The translations under genes were made by a program, and so were the position numbers. This document shows positions 33,461-44,460 of a DNA stretch of 64,000 nucleotides, in pieces. Each line of letters opens with the position of its first letter. The stretch's first letter is position 1. The stretch spans positions 106,938,350 to 107,002,349 of the forward strand of contig CM060979.1 in NCBI GenBank assembly GCA_030765065.1, given 5' to 3'. The stretch comes from Deroplatys truncata. Its lineage: Eukaryota > Arthropoda > Insecta > Mantodea > Mantidae. The notes beneath the pieces were generated by a model that was given only the letters and a program-made list of their open reading frames with translations, had not been told where the DNA came from and did not search any database.

Positions 33461-34403
33461 TTTTTCGAAATTTTTTACTTTCTAAAAAATGGCTGTAACG
33501 CTTTCCATTGAAATACCATATATTAAAGAAGTTTACATTGCAAATAAAATGTATATCTCGAATTTTTTGGAATAGCCTGTGAAGTCATCTTCATTGGAGG
33601 AATTTTGTATAATCTTGTATAAATGGTGAATGTTAAGGGATAGACGAAAACGAACTACACAATATGTGTTTACCTCTTTAAAACACATAATTTATTTAAA
33701 ATAACGTTTTTGTGACATCAGCCTTTCCAAGACATCCCGTTATTAGTGGTTCGATTTGTGCAATACTTCCTCATTCTTTTAAAGTCCCGTCAGTATACAG
33801 TTGTTTCTCGTGATTGCACGTAAGGAGAGTGGAATTTTAAGGCCAGCGTATAGCGTCCAGTTCTTAAACATGTGACTATCGCTGCCCTCTTGATACTGTA
33901 ACGAAATGTGTAACTAGTTGTTTTTGCAGAGGGTTATCTCGATTAAAATGAAGTGGATAAAAATATTAACTTTCGTAAGAATAATGTGCACCTACTAATA
34001 AGCGATAGGGGGTAAAGAACGTTATTCGAAAAATAACGCATTAGATTTTTAGAAAAAATTCTGTGTGGTGAGCGTGTCCGTCTGTGTCTGTGAACAACAT
34101 AACTCAAAAACTAACGGCTCGATAAATACAAAACTTAGTACTTACTTTTAGTATCCTCCAAAGATACGACACGAAGATTTTCAAGAAAATCTCCCACACC
34201 AAACTACCCTTTACACGGATAAATGTTCTATATTATTTTATTTTTTTCAAAAATGCCTCTAACAATTTTATTAAAATGCCATATATTTAAGTTACTTACA
34301 TGACAAATGAAATGCATATCTTGAATTATCTGGGAATAGCAGGTGAGTTCTTCTTCATTCTATAGGACTTTTGTATAATTGGTGAACTGCAAGAAATAGG
34401 AAG
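33461..34403. repeat. Right arm of the inverted duplication (H-B copies X' and Y')
   Basis: Plus-strand H-B sequence. X' has lost its 5' end and ends with a perfect 7-bp hairpin CGTTATT / AATAACG (34020-34038), then CATTAGA (to 34045) and five T. Y' begins at once (TCTGTGTGGTGAG, then TCTGTGAACAACATAACTC). The arm breaks off at about 34403, at the same point in Y as the left arm. Confidence 0.82.
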
Positions 34404-34659
34404 ACTGGGCCAAGTATCGGCTGCATAGCACAAGAAATTTGACAAGAAATCCAGGCAGTGCTAGAGAACAATCCAAGCCGTGCGGTATGTACGACGCAAA
34501 AAAATACGGACTTGTTCCTCTGAAGTTAAGTTATAGCTTAAACATTCGTTGTTTACCTCAACGAAAGAATCAGCTAAATGAAAATGCTCGAAGCATTTCC
34601 CTGGCAATTGCGATAGGCAAACCGAACAATAGAACAGAGGGATAGGTATACGTTATACA
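34404..34659. other. Unassigned DNA
   Basis: A 68-codon open frame is present but not recognised. Confidence 0.4.
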
Positions 34660-34970
34660 AGGAAGGAGACACCTCGTACACTTAAACCTTTTGTGGCTAC
34701 CACCTCCCAGGAGAAGGGGACAAAATGAAGGAACCACAGGAGGCTACAGGCCGCATACAGACAGGTCACATAGCCTCGCGGAAGTCCCTAAGAATTCCAG
34801 GCTCGAAGACCTGCCCACTGCTGGAGTTACTTAGAGAGAGCGATGAACGACCCATTGACCAAGAGCCCTCTACTGTCTACGGGGAATACTCTTTCCTTTC
34901 AGCACGCACTCGCGCCGCCATTCACCACGAAGCACACAATTTTCTATCCTTATACAATTATTTAGCATGT
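34660..34970 (-). mobile_element. SINE family S6, truncated copy
   Basis: Shares GACACCTCG, GGCTACCACCTCCCAGGAG, AACTACAGGAG-like and TCTACGGGGAATA blocks with 53180-53612. The tRNA-like end present there is missing here. Confidence 0.65.
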
Positions 34971-35252
34971 CCTAATATCTAACTTGATTACAGCATGCCT
35001 ACAAAGGAAATAAAGCAAAAGCTTCTAGCCTGAGGGTTAGCACAATATTCTGGTAGGTGCGATGGTACTGTACGGGAGTTGCTGTGCGCCAATTTGGCGG
35101 CACGGATTTTGCAGGAATGGTCCCGGATTCCATGCTAGCTCAGGAAATCGCATGGATCTTGGATCTAGGGTTGGTGGTTAATACGACTGGTTTATTTTCC
35201 TGCGCGTTTATTTCCCATCACCGTTTTAAAATCTGACTTGTAATATTACCTT

Positions 35253-35285
<33 letters not shown>

Positions 35286-36360
35286 GCGCGTGCATTTCTT
35301 TACTTCTTTGCTTCATACAATCTCCTCTATGCACCGGCACTCACATTTATTTTTAGAACAATCTCCAAGGAAATACCACGAACAAGTGTTTTCTAAACCC
35401 TCCTGTTTCTTTATTTCAAATTTCCTATCTTCCCATTTCACTGTCGCATGATTTCTACATTCTTTCTTATTGTTTGCCTGCGGCTATCAGAGCACTGACC
35501 GCTTCCTATGAATCTGTTTTTCAGGCGACCTAACGGTACACTGACAAAGCTATATAAAAATTGATTGATTAGTTCTTTAAATTACCTTACACTCACAAAC
35601 ACACACGCACACACATTGAGCCACATTCTCGTGCATAAAAAGTGGCCATTCCCCTAGATCACCATAGCGTTTTTCTCTCCGTAAGTTTCCACCTTCAGAT
35701 AACTAACTTTTGACTCCGCCCGACCGGTATCAGCTCTTTATGTGACTGGGTTGAAAAACAATACAGGGTTATAAAACTAACCAATGAACGATGTTTATAA
35801 TCTATGTTAAATTAAAGGGTGGTACGTACATCGCTCTATGAAATAGTTTCGCTACGATTGGCACACAAGAAAAGGTTAAAATAGTTAGAAATAATTCTGT
35901 CTTCTAGAGGGAGGGCTGAAAAATTGGTTACATTTGTGGTTAAACTGAACGACAGCTACGACATTCACATATACAAGAGCTTTCATCAGCGAAATGGAGA
36001 CGAAAGTTAAGTTTTTTGCTGCTATTAAATGACAACTGGAATTAAGCAATCGATAGTGTAGCATGGAAATATAAGGTTTAAGTTGTAATATTCGGCCGTA
36101 CTTGTAAAGTCTTAATACTTTAACAGAATAATATATACAAGCTTCTGAACATTTAACTATACCTTTGAATTACAACATGCAATTTCTATCTTTCACCAAA
36201 TAAAGTTTTAAAATATCATTGACAACATAAAGTTTTTAAATTTTGCTGCTTTCGCAAATAAACAAGCTCGAATTATAGTGAATACTTCTCTCAAGAAGTA
36301 ATATTGAAGCAAACCAAGGGCTCGGATATCAATTTAGACAAATTACAAAATAAATTACCA
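34971..36360. other. Intergenic DNA with CA repeats
   Basis: A (CA)n tract lies at 35253-35284 and a shorter CA-rich patch at 35595-35612. I recognise nothing else. Confidence 0.55.
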
Positions 36361-36389
36361 TATTGAATTTGGAAACTGCGAACTCTTAC

Positions 36390-36600
36390 CCTTGGTGTAA
36401 TGTTGCAGAGCTTCTAGCTCTCGCTGGCTGCATGCTCGATTCCTTCCTTGTAGACTAACTCTCGACCTGCCGGGGGAGGTTAACAGTGGTGCCGTTGATG
36501 TAGATGGTGCAGCGAGCGATGATGTCGACTTGACAGCCAATCATGGCTCCGGACAACCATGATGTGCTACCAGAACCATGTCATGAGTGATGACATCTTT
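36390..36600 (-). other. Candidate host exon
   Basis: A GC-rich island in AT-rich DNA. On the minus strand an open frame encodes a Ser/Pro/Thr-rich stretch (TSSLAAPSTSTAPLLTSPG) and then RNRACSQRELEALQHYTKG. It ends at a strong splice donor, AAGG/GTAAGAG, whose GT is the complement of 36388-36389. An in-frame TGA lies upstream and no ATG opens this frame, so it would be an internal exon or a remnant. A shorter ATG frame overlaps it. I recognise no domain. Confidence 0.28.
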
Positions 36601-37395
36601 CTGGAACTTTCTCGCTGTAGTGAGTTGGCCTGACATCCGGCGGTGTAGAAGGGGGCCGGAAATGGCACAACGTATATGTCTAAGTCAGTCTGATATACCT
36701 ATTTCTGCAGCGAGAAACTTTAATACAATATATACCTTAAGTAAATAAAACCACATATTGATCGATTAAGAGTGAAATTTCTATTATTGTTAATTTTATC
36801 ACTGCACTTTTATTTGTTTCCTTTTTATTTTTAGGGGCTTATAGGAAAGTTTCCCTCCAAGCAATAGAAAACAAGATTATCTCAATAAAGTGGAAAGGAG
36901 TATAATTTGCATAAAGTGTATAAAGAACACGCTCTTCTCGTTGACCTTACTCGTTTAATTAAGCTCTATTTTTATATAATTCATTTTACTAATATTTTTT
37001 AAACGTATAAATGGTTAGAATATTACATTGACCTATTATTTAGTTTAATGTTCTACTTAAAGGTGAGGTAACTAAATCCAAGCAAGAGAAAATAGAATTA
37101 GTGTACGAAATATAATTTCTAATAATAAAGAACAAAGTAAGAAACTGAGTAAATACCCACTGAGTGTATGCCTGCCGAGGCTCAAAATACAGAGAAGGTA
37201 AAAGAAGACAATGCGCACTAGTAAACAGAGAAGTTAGTAAGGTTTCACAAATTGCTGCAGTTGAAAAACGAAATAGTTGCTACTAGCGGGTACTTGTTTT
37301 CTTTGCAATTTCGCAACCCAGCGTGTACTAAATGTATTTTAAAAACAACTCATTTGCAGCCTAACGCTTACTGGAATGTTTCTGCTTCATTTTTT
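36601..37395. other. Intergenic DNA, no gene seen
   Basis: AT-rich up to the T run before H copy A5. Confidence 0.55.
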
Positions 37396-38620
37396 ACTTT
37401 CTCTATTACGTATAGTAAGTATGGGAAGTATTGCATTCCACCCAAAAATTCGATACCGAGGTTTCAGCGGAAATATGTTTTAAGGCCCCCAGAATCCAAA
37501 AAAAAAGCATTTTTGGAAACATGTCGTGTGTGTGTGTGTGTCTGTCTGTGAGCAGCATAACTCAGAAACGAACAGTCGGATAAACACCTAACTTGGTATT
37601 TAGGTTCAGTATCTCCAGAGATGCGACACGAAGGTTTTCATGAAAATCCCCCCACCCCAGATTACCCTTTACATGGAACATTTTTCAAAAATTGTAATTT
37701 TCTCAAAAAACGGATCCAACGATTTTGATTAAAATATCATATGTTTAAAATATCTTATAACAAATATATGTATATATAACAATTTTCTGGAAATGTCTCC
37801 AAAAGTATTCTTCATTGTGAACGACTTTTGCATAACTGGTAAACCATAAGAGATACACAATTTTACTGCACAAAAAGTATTCATTCAGTCATTATCTGTT
37901 TATCCTCCTCTTATTTAGGACTTACACCCCCCAGGAATTACAAGCGGGTGCCTGGGGTCAGAGGCCCGTCGAGGAGCAGACGGATCAGACAGACCATCCA
38001 AAATAGGTGATCAGCCCGATGCCTGGTATGGGATGAAGGAAGTAGATGAAACGAAATGTTGGTGAAATGGATGAAAGGAAAGGTGATGATGGAGCAATTG
38101 GTGGAATGAATGGCGGGGGAAACCGGAGAACCCGGAGAAAACCCGCCCAGACGCAGCTTCGTCCACCACAAATCTCACATGCAGGTCCCTGGGATTGAAC
38201 CCGGGCCGCCTCGGTGGGAAGCGAGCGGTCTAACCACTCGGCCACGGCGCCGCCTTACACAAAAAAGTAGATCGCGTTAAAATACACAGTTTATGTCATA
38301 CACATTGTTGTTGTTGAGTGAACCATTTTCGAGATATTGGTTGTTATTCCCTTAAATTTTCAAATACTTACACTTTCTCTCAAATGGGAATTCGTTATTC
38401 ATTTTCTTATGTCCTGTACATATAAAGGGAATGGAATGCTCCACATAGCAACCAGTTCTTAAAATATTTGACTATCGCTTAAAGCCTACCATATTCCCTT
38501 GCACCTACAAGAAAATTAGCAATAAGATTAACATCTTGATTAACATGAAGCATATGGAGAATAACCGTTTGTAAAAATAGTTCGTACAAGAGCGGAGTCA
38601 TGTGAGTGTAACACATCAGA
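37396..38620 (+). mobile_element. Family H element, copy A5, split by a SINE
   Basis: Starts ACTTTCTCTAT (one change from the consensus end) after five T and ends ACACATCAGA at 38620. The 3' inverted motif is eroded to AGCGGAGT. The interior is interrupted at 37880-38257. Confidence 0.85.
37880..38257 (-). mobile_element. tRNA-derived SINE, family S1, inserted in H copy A5
   Basis: On the minus strand: A-box TGGCCGAGTGGTTAG (about 38228-38243), B-box GGTTCAATCCC (about 38189-38199), then a body with GGGTTTTCTCCGGGTTCTCC and TTCCTTTCATCCATTTC and a 3' end with GGGGGGTGTAAGTCCTAAAT. Flanked by near-identical CACAAAAAGTA (37869-37879) and CACAAAAAAGTA (38258-38269), the target-site duplication. 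Confidence 0.85.
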
Positions 38621-39534
38621 TGTTTTCCTTTCTTTTTTGTAATTATCCTCAAAATACAATCACTTTTGAACCACACTATACAGTTCTGCATAATCTTAGA
38701 TAATCTGCGTATTTGTACATTCAAAGCCCTGTTTAAAATTGCAAAGTTCATCTTCTGGCAAAACATTCCGGTCGCACAGATACTGAGATGCAGAAGACTG
38801 TCTTTTTATAGAAACACCTGTTGGAGAACTATTCTATTAAGAGTTCCGCCCATAACATTTTTCAGCGCTCCTTATTAATGGGAATGTTCAAGAGTAAGTT
38901 AAGCTATTAAAAGCATAGCTTCATACACCAACCGTTTACAATCGAGGGAGAGGTTTATAGCGTTTTGCGGTAGAGTGTATGTAGACTCCAGCACGCGAGA
39001 ATAAGTGTATTCTGCAGAGGGATGTTCGCAGTGGCGGTAGTTTTGTTGATAAATGAACCGCCCTGACCGGCCCACGCAATTACTATTAACAATCCTGAGG
39101 TTTAGAAGCGCTTTCTCGCAGATGTATCAATGCGCCGACCTCCGTTCTGCGTTAATAATACAAACAATTCTATCCGCATAAATTTCAGCAGCCGTCTTAC
39201 CAAAGCAATGTTGCTGTCCAGGGTTCCACTCGCACAATTAGGGCTAAGTGGCCAATTTATAAGATTAAAAGCTTATCTAGAGGGACATTTTCTTTAATGG
39301 GAGCAACACAGAACATTAGAATTGTTTTGGTTAAAATAACGTTTTCTGGACTTGTTAAATTTCGTTGGATACTGGGGCTTCAGAATGAACGGTGTGGCTA
39401 CGTGTAAGTATAGCATGTACTGTTCGTAAAGTTCGTATTTGGTTCGCAACGACTTAATGAAATTCAGTTTCAATTGGCAATCTGAAAAAGGTTGCCACTG
39501 AAAAGAAACAATACTTTACCTATTCCTCATGAAG
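38621..39534. other. Intergenic DNA, no gene seen
   Basis: No recognised repeat or coding frame. Confidence 0.5.
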
Positions 39535-39740
39535 CGGGATAACTCTGTGGTAACATGTGAGTCTTGCATTCAGTAGATCCCGGCTTCAATTCCCGTCCAC
39601 CGCTCACTCTGACCTTGGGTATTTCGTAGTTTTACCTGGTCGGTATGCAATGTTGGGATGGTTTCTCATCTACCACGATTTTCTTTCCAGCAATTCTCTT
39701 TCATCCATCTCCTCACGTTTCAGGTATTTAGAAGTCATTC
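39535..39740 (+). mobile_element. tRNA-derived SINE related to S3
   Basis: The head AGCGGGATAACTCTGTGGTA and B-box-like GGCTTCAATTCC are followed by a pyrimidine-rich core (CAATTCTCTTTCATCCATCT) and CACGTTTCAGG, in the same order as S3 but diverged. Confidence 0.55.
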
Positions 39741-40355
39741 AACCGATATTTTATAATTCACAACTGAGAAGATTTATCTTGATGATCGCAGAATGTATCT
39801 TTTCCAAAACGGTTAACTTCGAGAATTGGTGGTGAAGAATCTTCATATTCGTTGTATATTTAAGGGTTGCTGCCTTATGTAGAAATGATGTAGCTTTTAT
39901 GTTGGTAAATAACTATGGAAACAAAAATAAAGTACAAAGATTTATTCACCTACTTGATTATATAATACAAAATTAGTCGACCATTTCGACTATGATTGTT
40001 CAATCTACAAAGGGCACTTCTGTATGCACCATTTCCAGAACCTGAAAGACTGTTGGGGCAGATGTTTTACATCCTTTATGTGCGAATATCACATTTTTCA
40101 TCCGTTATTACCTTTTAGAAATAGATGGGTTTGTACGAAATAAGAATTATAAGAGGTAAAGGGGGGACTCGTCATAAATATCTTACAGATCCTTGTACAA
40201 TAATTTCATAAAGAATGGGGAGAGGCAAATGAAAGTAGTTAAATCGTCGATTGAGTTTAAAAAGCCAATCGTGCAACGTTGGGTAAGGCAGTTGTTTAAT
40301 AAAGGCTGAAGTACAGTTACTTCCAGTTGTCTTGACTGCCTCCAAACATACGCGC

Positions 40356-40397
<42 letters not shown>

Positions 40398-40573
40398 GGA
40401 TTAATATAACTACATTTTCAACATGCTTCTACCTTTATAGAAAATAAATTCACATAAGTACTGGATAGATATAATCATGACAATTTAGATTTGAAGGATA
40501 TCTTACAAAACTGTGTGGAAAATAACCCTTTAATACTCCCTTCATAATAATCGAATGATGGAGATGAATAAAT

Positions 40574-40609
<36 letters not shown>

Positions 40610-40680
40610 GTAATAATAATAAATTATTATTACTATTATTATTACATGACAAAGTAAGTCGCCACATCTCAAAATTAATT
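39741..40680. repeat. Unassigned DNA with two AAT microsatellites
   Basis: (AAT)n tracts lie at about 40358-40396 and 40574-40656. The second turns into (ATT)n and forms a near-perfect palindrome. No gene seen. Confidence 0.8.
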
Positions 40681-40860
40681 TGAGATCTCCTTGTGGTTTA
40701 CCGGGAAAAAGGCGAGTCAAGTTGGGAATTTAATGTCGTGCCGGAATGCTGCTATGGTAGCTCAGTTGGTTAGAGTAAACGTACTGAAACCAGAAGATTC
40801 GTGGTTTAAATCTAGGCTATGGTATTAAACTTTTCAGTATCCAACTTTGTCCTACATACG
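40681..40860 (+). mobile_element. SINE family S4, long copy
   Basis: Head CTCCTTGTGGTTTACCGGG and GTCGTGCCGGAATG, A-box TGGTAGCTCAGTTGG (about 40756), B-box-like GGTTTAAATCT, tail TTAAACTTTTCAGT. Confidence 0.75.
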
Positions 40861-42290
40861 GCTTGTGTAAAATAACAATTTTAATTACCATGGTATATAT
40901 GCAACTAAGTTACATAATAGAACAGGCTATCGAATCAAACAAAATGGGAGGAAGATTTACTAAGAACTTCGCTATCAAGTATGGCAATAGAGGGAAGCAG
41001 ATGTCACAGAAGTATTAGCAGAATAGTATTTAATGACATTTGGATTTTATTAATTTTGTGGAACTTAATTTTTTATTTATTTCACAGCATGTCATATTTG
41101 GGTGCATCACAAAGCTAAAACATACCCATTGAACGGAACATTAAGGGAATTTTCTTTAGTTTGAATATATTAATAAAATTGAAATATAAATATCATTCCT
41201 TTAATCATAAAACATCTAAATATATTTTTCTACCTCTGACTGGAATAGAATATCCATAATTTTCCACTTTTAAATAAAGTGACATATTCCCTTTCGGAAA
41301 TAAGATTCTCACATACCCTGTGCGTGCTGTTTTCAGTACTTCCATAAATTTTCACTTGCACCAGCTTATATTCCTCCATTTTTAAATAACAGCACGCTGG
41401 AGGGAAAAAAATAATTCTAGTCCAACATTTACTTTTGTTTCTTTTCTATTGAAGTTACCTTTAAATTCAATTGGACCAACGATACTCTTTAAACTTTTTA
41501 TACCTTCAGTGTAAAACTATTTGTTCATCTCTGCAATAAGCGTTGTATGATTTGTTTTCACATTAATCATACTTGCAGAACGCGTTCTTAACTTAATACT
41601 AATACTTTGCTGATGAGTTCATTTCTGATAAAAGTTTAGAATATTTCACCGGAATGATGCACTCTCTTCTTCATTTTGTCTCCTTACGTGTAGTAAATAA
41701 TTCCTTTAGTAAACATCGTTGTCTTGGAACAATCTTTGCAGTGTTTGGTGAAGTTTTTGCTGGTATCTTAAATTTTGTTTGTATTTTATTTGCATGCACT
41801 TGAAGATGAATTTAACAGAGGAACAAGTGGTGTTTATTTCTTTATTGTCCTCTCGTATCCTCTTGTTCTTTCAACAACAAAAAAGGACAATATGAATGTG
41901 GTGGATAATTTGTTCTACAGAGGTAGCAAGAGACACGAAAGTGGCTCATATCAAGTCAAGGTATTATATACGTATACAAACATAACAATTCAACCCAAGC
42001 TTGGTATGGTACATCGTCTCAACAAAGAACTGTATGAATAAAATTGCTGTAGTTGGTCTGTATGTTCCTGCTCTCTTCTTTTTTCTTGCCAAGCACATGC
42101 TGTCCCAAACCACTCTGTTGTATTATCCATTTTATACGATCACTGCAATTCACTAAACTGAATGTCCCGCTGTTTTTGTAGTATATAGTACATTAGCTAG
42201 GTCAGGATTAGAAGGCTTTGAAAATTATGTTAGACAAGCTAAGCAATAATATCGTTATGAATGTCCTCTTTATAAGATGATGATAACAAA
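40861..42290. other. Intergenic DNA, no gene seen
   Basis: AT-rich. An 88-codon open frame near 41775-42041 has no family resemblance. Confidence 0.5.
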
Positions 42291-42450
42291 AAGCACCGAG
42301 CGAATAGCTCCCGCATTCGTGAGGTCCCGGGTGAGCCAACCAATCTGACTGCTTTTTTCGTGGTTTCTCTCAGTCGCCACGGTAAATACAGGGTTGAATA
42401 TATAATACCACTTAACAGAGTTTCACTTAGGTCTAAAACAATGAAAATAG
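42291..42450 (+). mobile_element. Degraded tRNA-derived SINE
   Basis: GCACCGAGCGAATAGCTCCC, CATTCGTGAGGTCCCGGGT and TTTTTTCGTGGTTTCTCTCA follow the S3 head-to-core order. The B-box is lost. Confidence 0.45.
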
Positions 42451-42952
42451 ATGGTATAATAACATATAAGATTGCCCGCCACGCGTAGAAGCATAGGTAT
42501 TGTTCCCTGGCGCTAAGGTCCCTGTGGACACGTGTCAAAGCTGCCATCTACCCGTCATGTATAGAAGCAGAGGTAATTCCATAACACTAAGACCTATGTG
42601 AACACATGACGAAGCAAGATGGTATGGTACATGAATGAGACATAGATGTGATCACGTAGTTAAAGCGACGTGAAATAATAACAGAAAAAAAAGCAAAGCG
42701 TTTGAGTATCGTAGTATGATACCTGAAATATTGCAGTATTAAGGTTTCCTCGAGAGGTTAACAAACACGCGGCATTTTTGCATGGTTTCTAGTGTGGAAA
42801 CGAATACATTTCAATCAAAGATATTGTTTTATTATACCACTACAAAAAGTGTCTACCTTAATCATTTTGAAATTACAATGCATCTATGATTCGTCTATTA
42901 ATATTTCAACTCCTATGGTAAAATATTACTTTCTGTAGCAGCTATGTATATA
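42451..42952. other. Unassigned DNA
   Basis: Two diverged copies of a 60-70-bp segment (CGCCACGCGTAGAAGCATAG near 42477, CCGTCATGTATAGAAGCAGA near 42551) form a short tandem duplication. No gene seen. Confidence 0.5.
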
Positions 42953-43500
42953 ACCGAGCGGGATGGCTCAGGCGATAGCGTCTGATGCTTGCATTTGGGA
43001 GGTTCATAGTTCAATTCTTCCCGAGGTCGCGGGTTCAAACCCGGCGGAAGGCGATGGATTTTTTTCGGGCGTAAAAACCCTTAGCATGGCATCCTTCGGA
43101 ACGGAAGTAAAGCCGGAAGTCCCGTGTGGTAGATATACGGCACGTAAAAGAATCTCAAGTCTAAGAAGAGGCCTCTGAGCAAAATAGCCGGTGTTTCACG
43201 CCCAATATAGAATGCCACGCTAAGGACCACAGTAGTTAAAGAGCGTCCATAAATAAAAGCTCAATTTACTTGAGTAGTTCGATTCTCATTGGACCAGCTA
43301 CCCTGAATTTGGGTTTTCCCAGGTTAGTAAGCGAATGCGGGATGGATTATTCCTGTCTTTCATTTCATTTCCCTGTTAATCTCTCGGTGTTGCAGGGCGA
43401 GGTGAGGTGGACAGTAATGTGCGGTGATGCTGTGGATGTGCTTTGTGGAGAGAATTTTCTCTTCTCTGGCAAATAACTTTCCGCCTGAACCTTCTGTTCG
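42953..43500 (+). mobile_element. SINE S3 copy interrupted by SINE S2
   Basis: The S3 head ACCGAGCGGGATGGCTCAGG starts at 42954. S2 sequence takes over at about 43018 (CCGAGGTCGCGGGTTCAAAC) and runs to about 43268 (AAAGAGCGTCCATAAATAAA). S3 core then resumes (CAGGTTAGTAAGCGAATGCG). TAGTTCAATTCT before and TAGTTCGATTCT after look like the target-site duplication. The S2 copy lacks its A-box. Confidence 0.7.
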
Positions 43501-44334
43501 GATAGGCGGGTCCATCAAAGGGACGACCGGGAATGTTTAATCTGGAAACTTTAGGGATCCCATTGCATTGCTCCTGCCGCTATCAGATCTGGCCAACCTT
43601 CGAGCTTCCTCACATCATCCCTTCCTCCCGGAGGTTTAGTACCTAGGCGCAATAGACTTAGGCTATAGTGCTCAAATCCTCCTCCGTTTCCAGTCCTCAT
43701 CACAATTCCTACTCCACTATTCCTAGCTATACATACATTCTATTATTTTATTCTGAAATATATCTCTGTTATAATACTAGGGGTTTATTTATTTTCGTAC
43801 TTACATGGTAAGCGTTTTAAGTAGTGCAGTCATGATAAGGAGAGTAAGCTTGATAGAGCTTATTAAAGCAGTAGTACTAATAGCCCTATCACTGCTAAAT
43901 GCGCTTCAGGACTACTGATCGAATCGCGTAATTCACGATGTCGCCAATAAGTTGCTTACTTCAGCCCCAACAGTGGCTTACTTAAAAATGGTACAGCTGA
44001 AAAGAACGGGAAGGAATCATTGGTTCAACTGCTGCTTTTATTATGAACGTATTTTCGCATCTGGGTTTTAACAAACAAGGCTACTTAAATAAATTAAATT
44101 TTTATAATCTAATGACTGTACAAAGTTAATGTCTGGAAATGAACCTTGGATAATATATGAAACACATAAAGGTAAGATACGATCGCCGGAAATAAAATTT
44201 CTCATGTAGTGATAGGATGCACAGGAATAGATTTGATACGAAAGTAATTAAGTATTTGTAACCTAAATGAAAAAAGAAGAGTATAATGACAATCGTAAAG
44301 ATTGCTCATGTCAAATGAGTACCGAAAGAATCGC
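43501..44334. other. Unassigned DNA, partly a divergent S3 tail
   Basis: GC-richer up to about 43720, then AT-rich. No gene seen. Confidence 0.4.
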
Positions 44335-44460
44335 AGCCTCGTGAGTAGTTATCGGTCTCAAGGTAGAAGAGGTGTTGGACGTCCAAGGAAGAGATGGTTA
44401 TAGCACTATGAAGTCGGATCAGGCAATAATGCCTAAGATTTGCAACGATGATGATTATAA
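44335..44460 (+). pseudogene. C-terminal tail of a non-LTR retrotransposon ORF
   Basis: One frame reads SYRSQGRRGVGRPRKRWL, a stop, then HYEVGSGNNA and a second stop. GRPRKRW-type tails close the polymerase ORF of RTE-like and related non-LTR elements, and the GATGATGATT that follows fits a simple-repeat 3' end. Upstream polymerase sequence is absent, as expected of a 5'-truncated copy. Confidence 0.42.
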
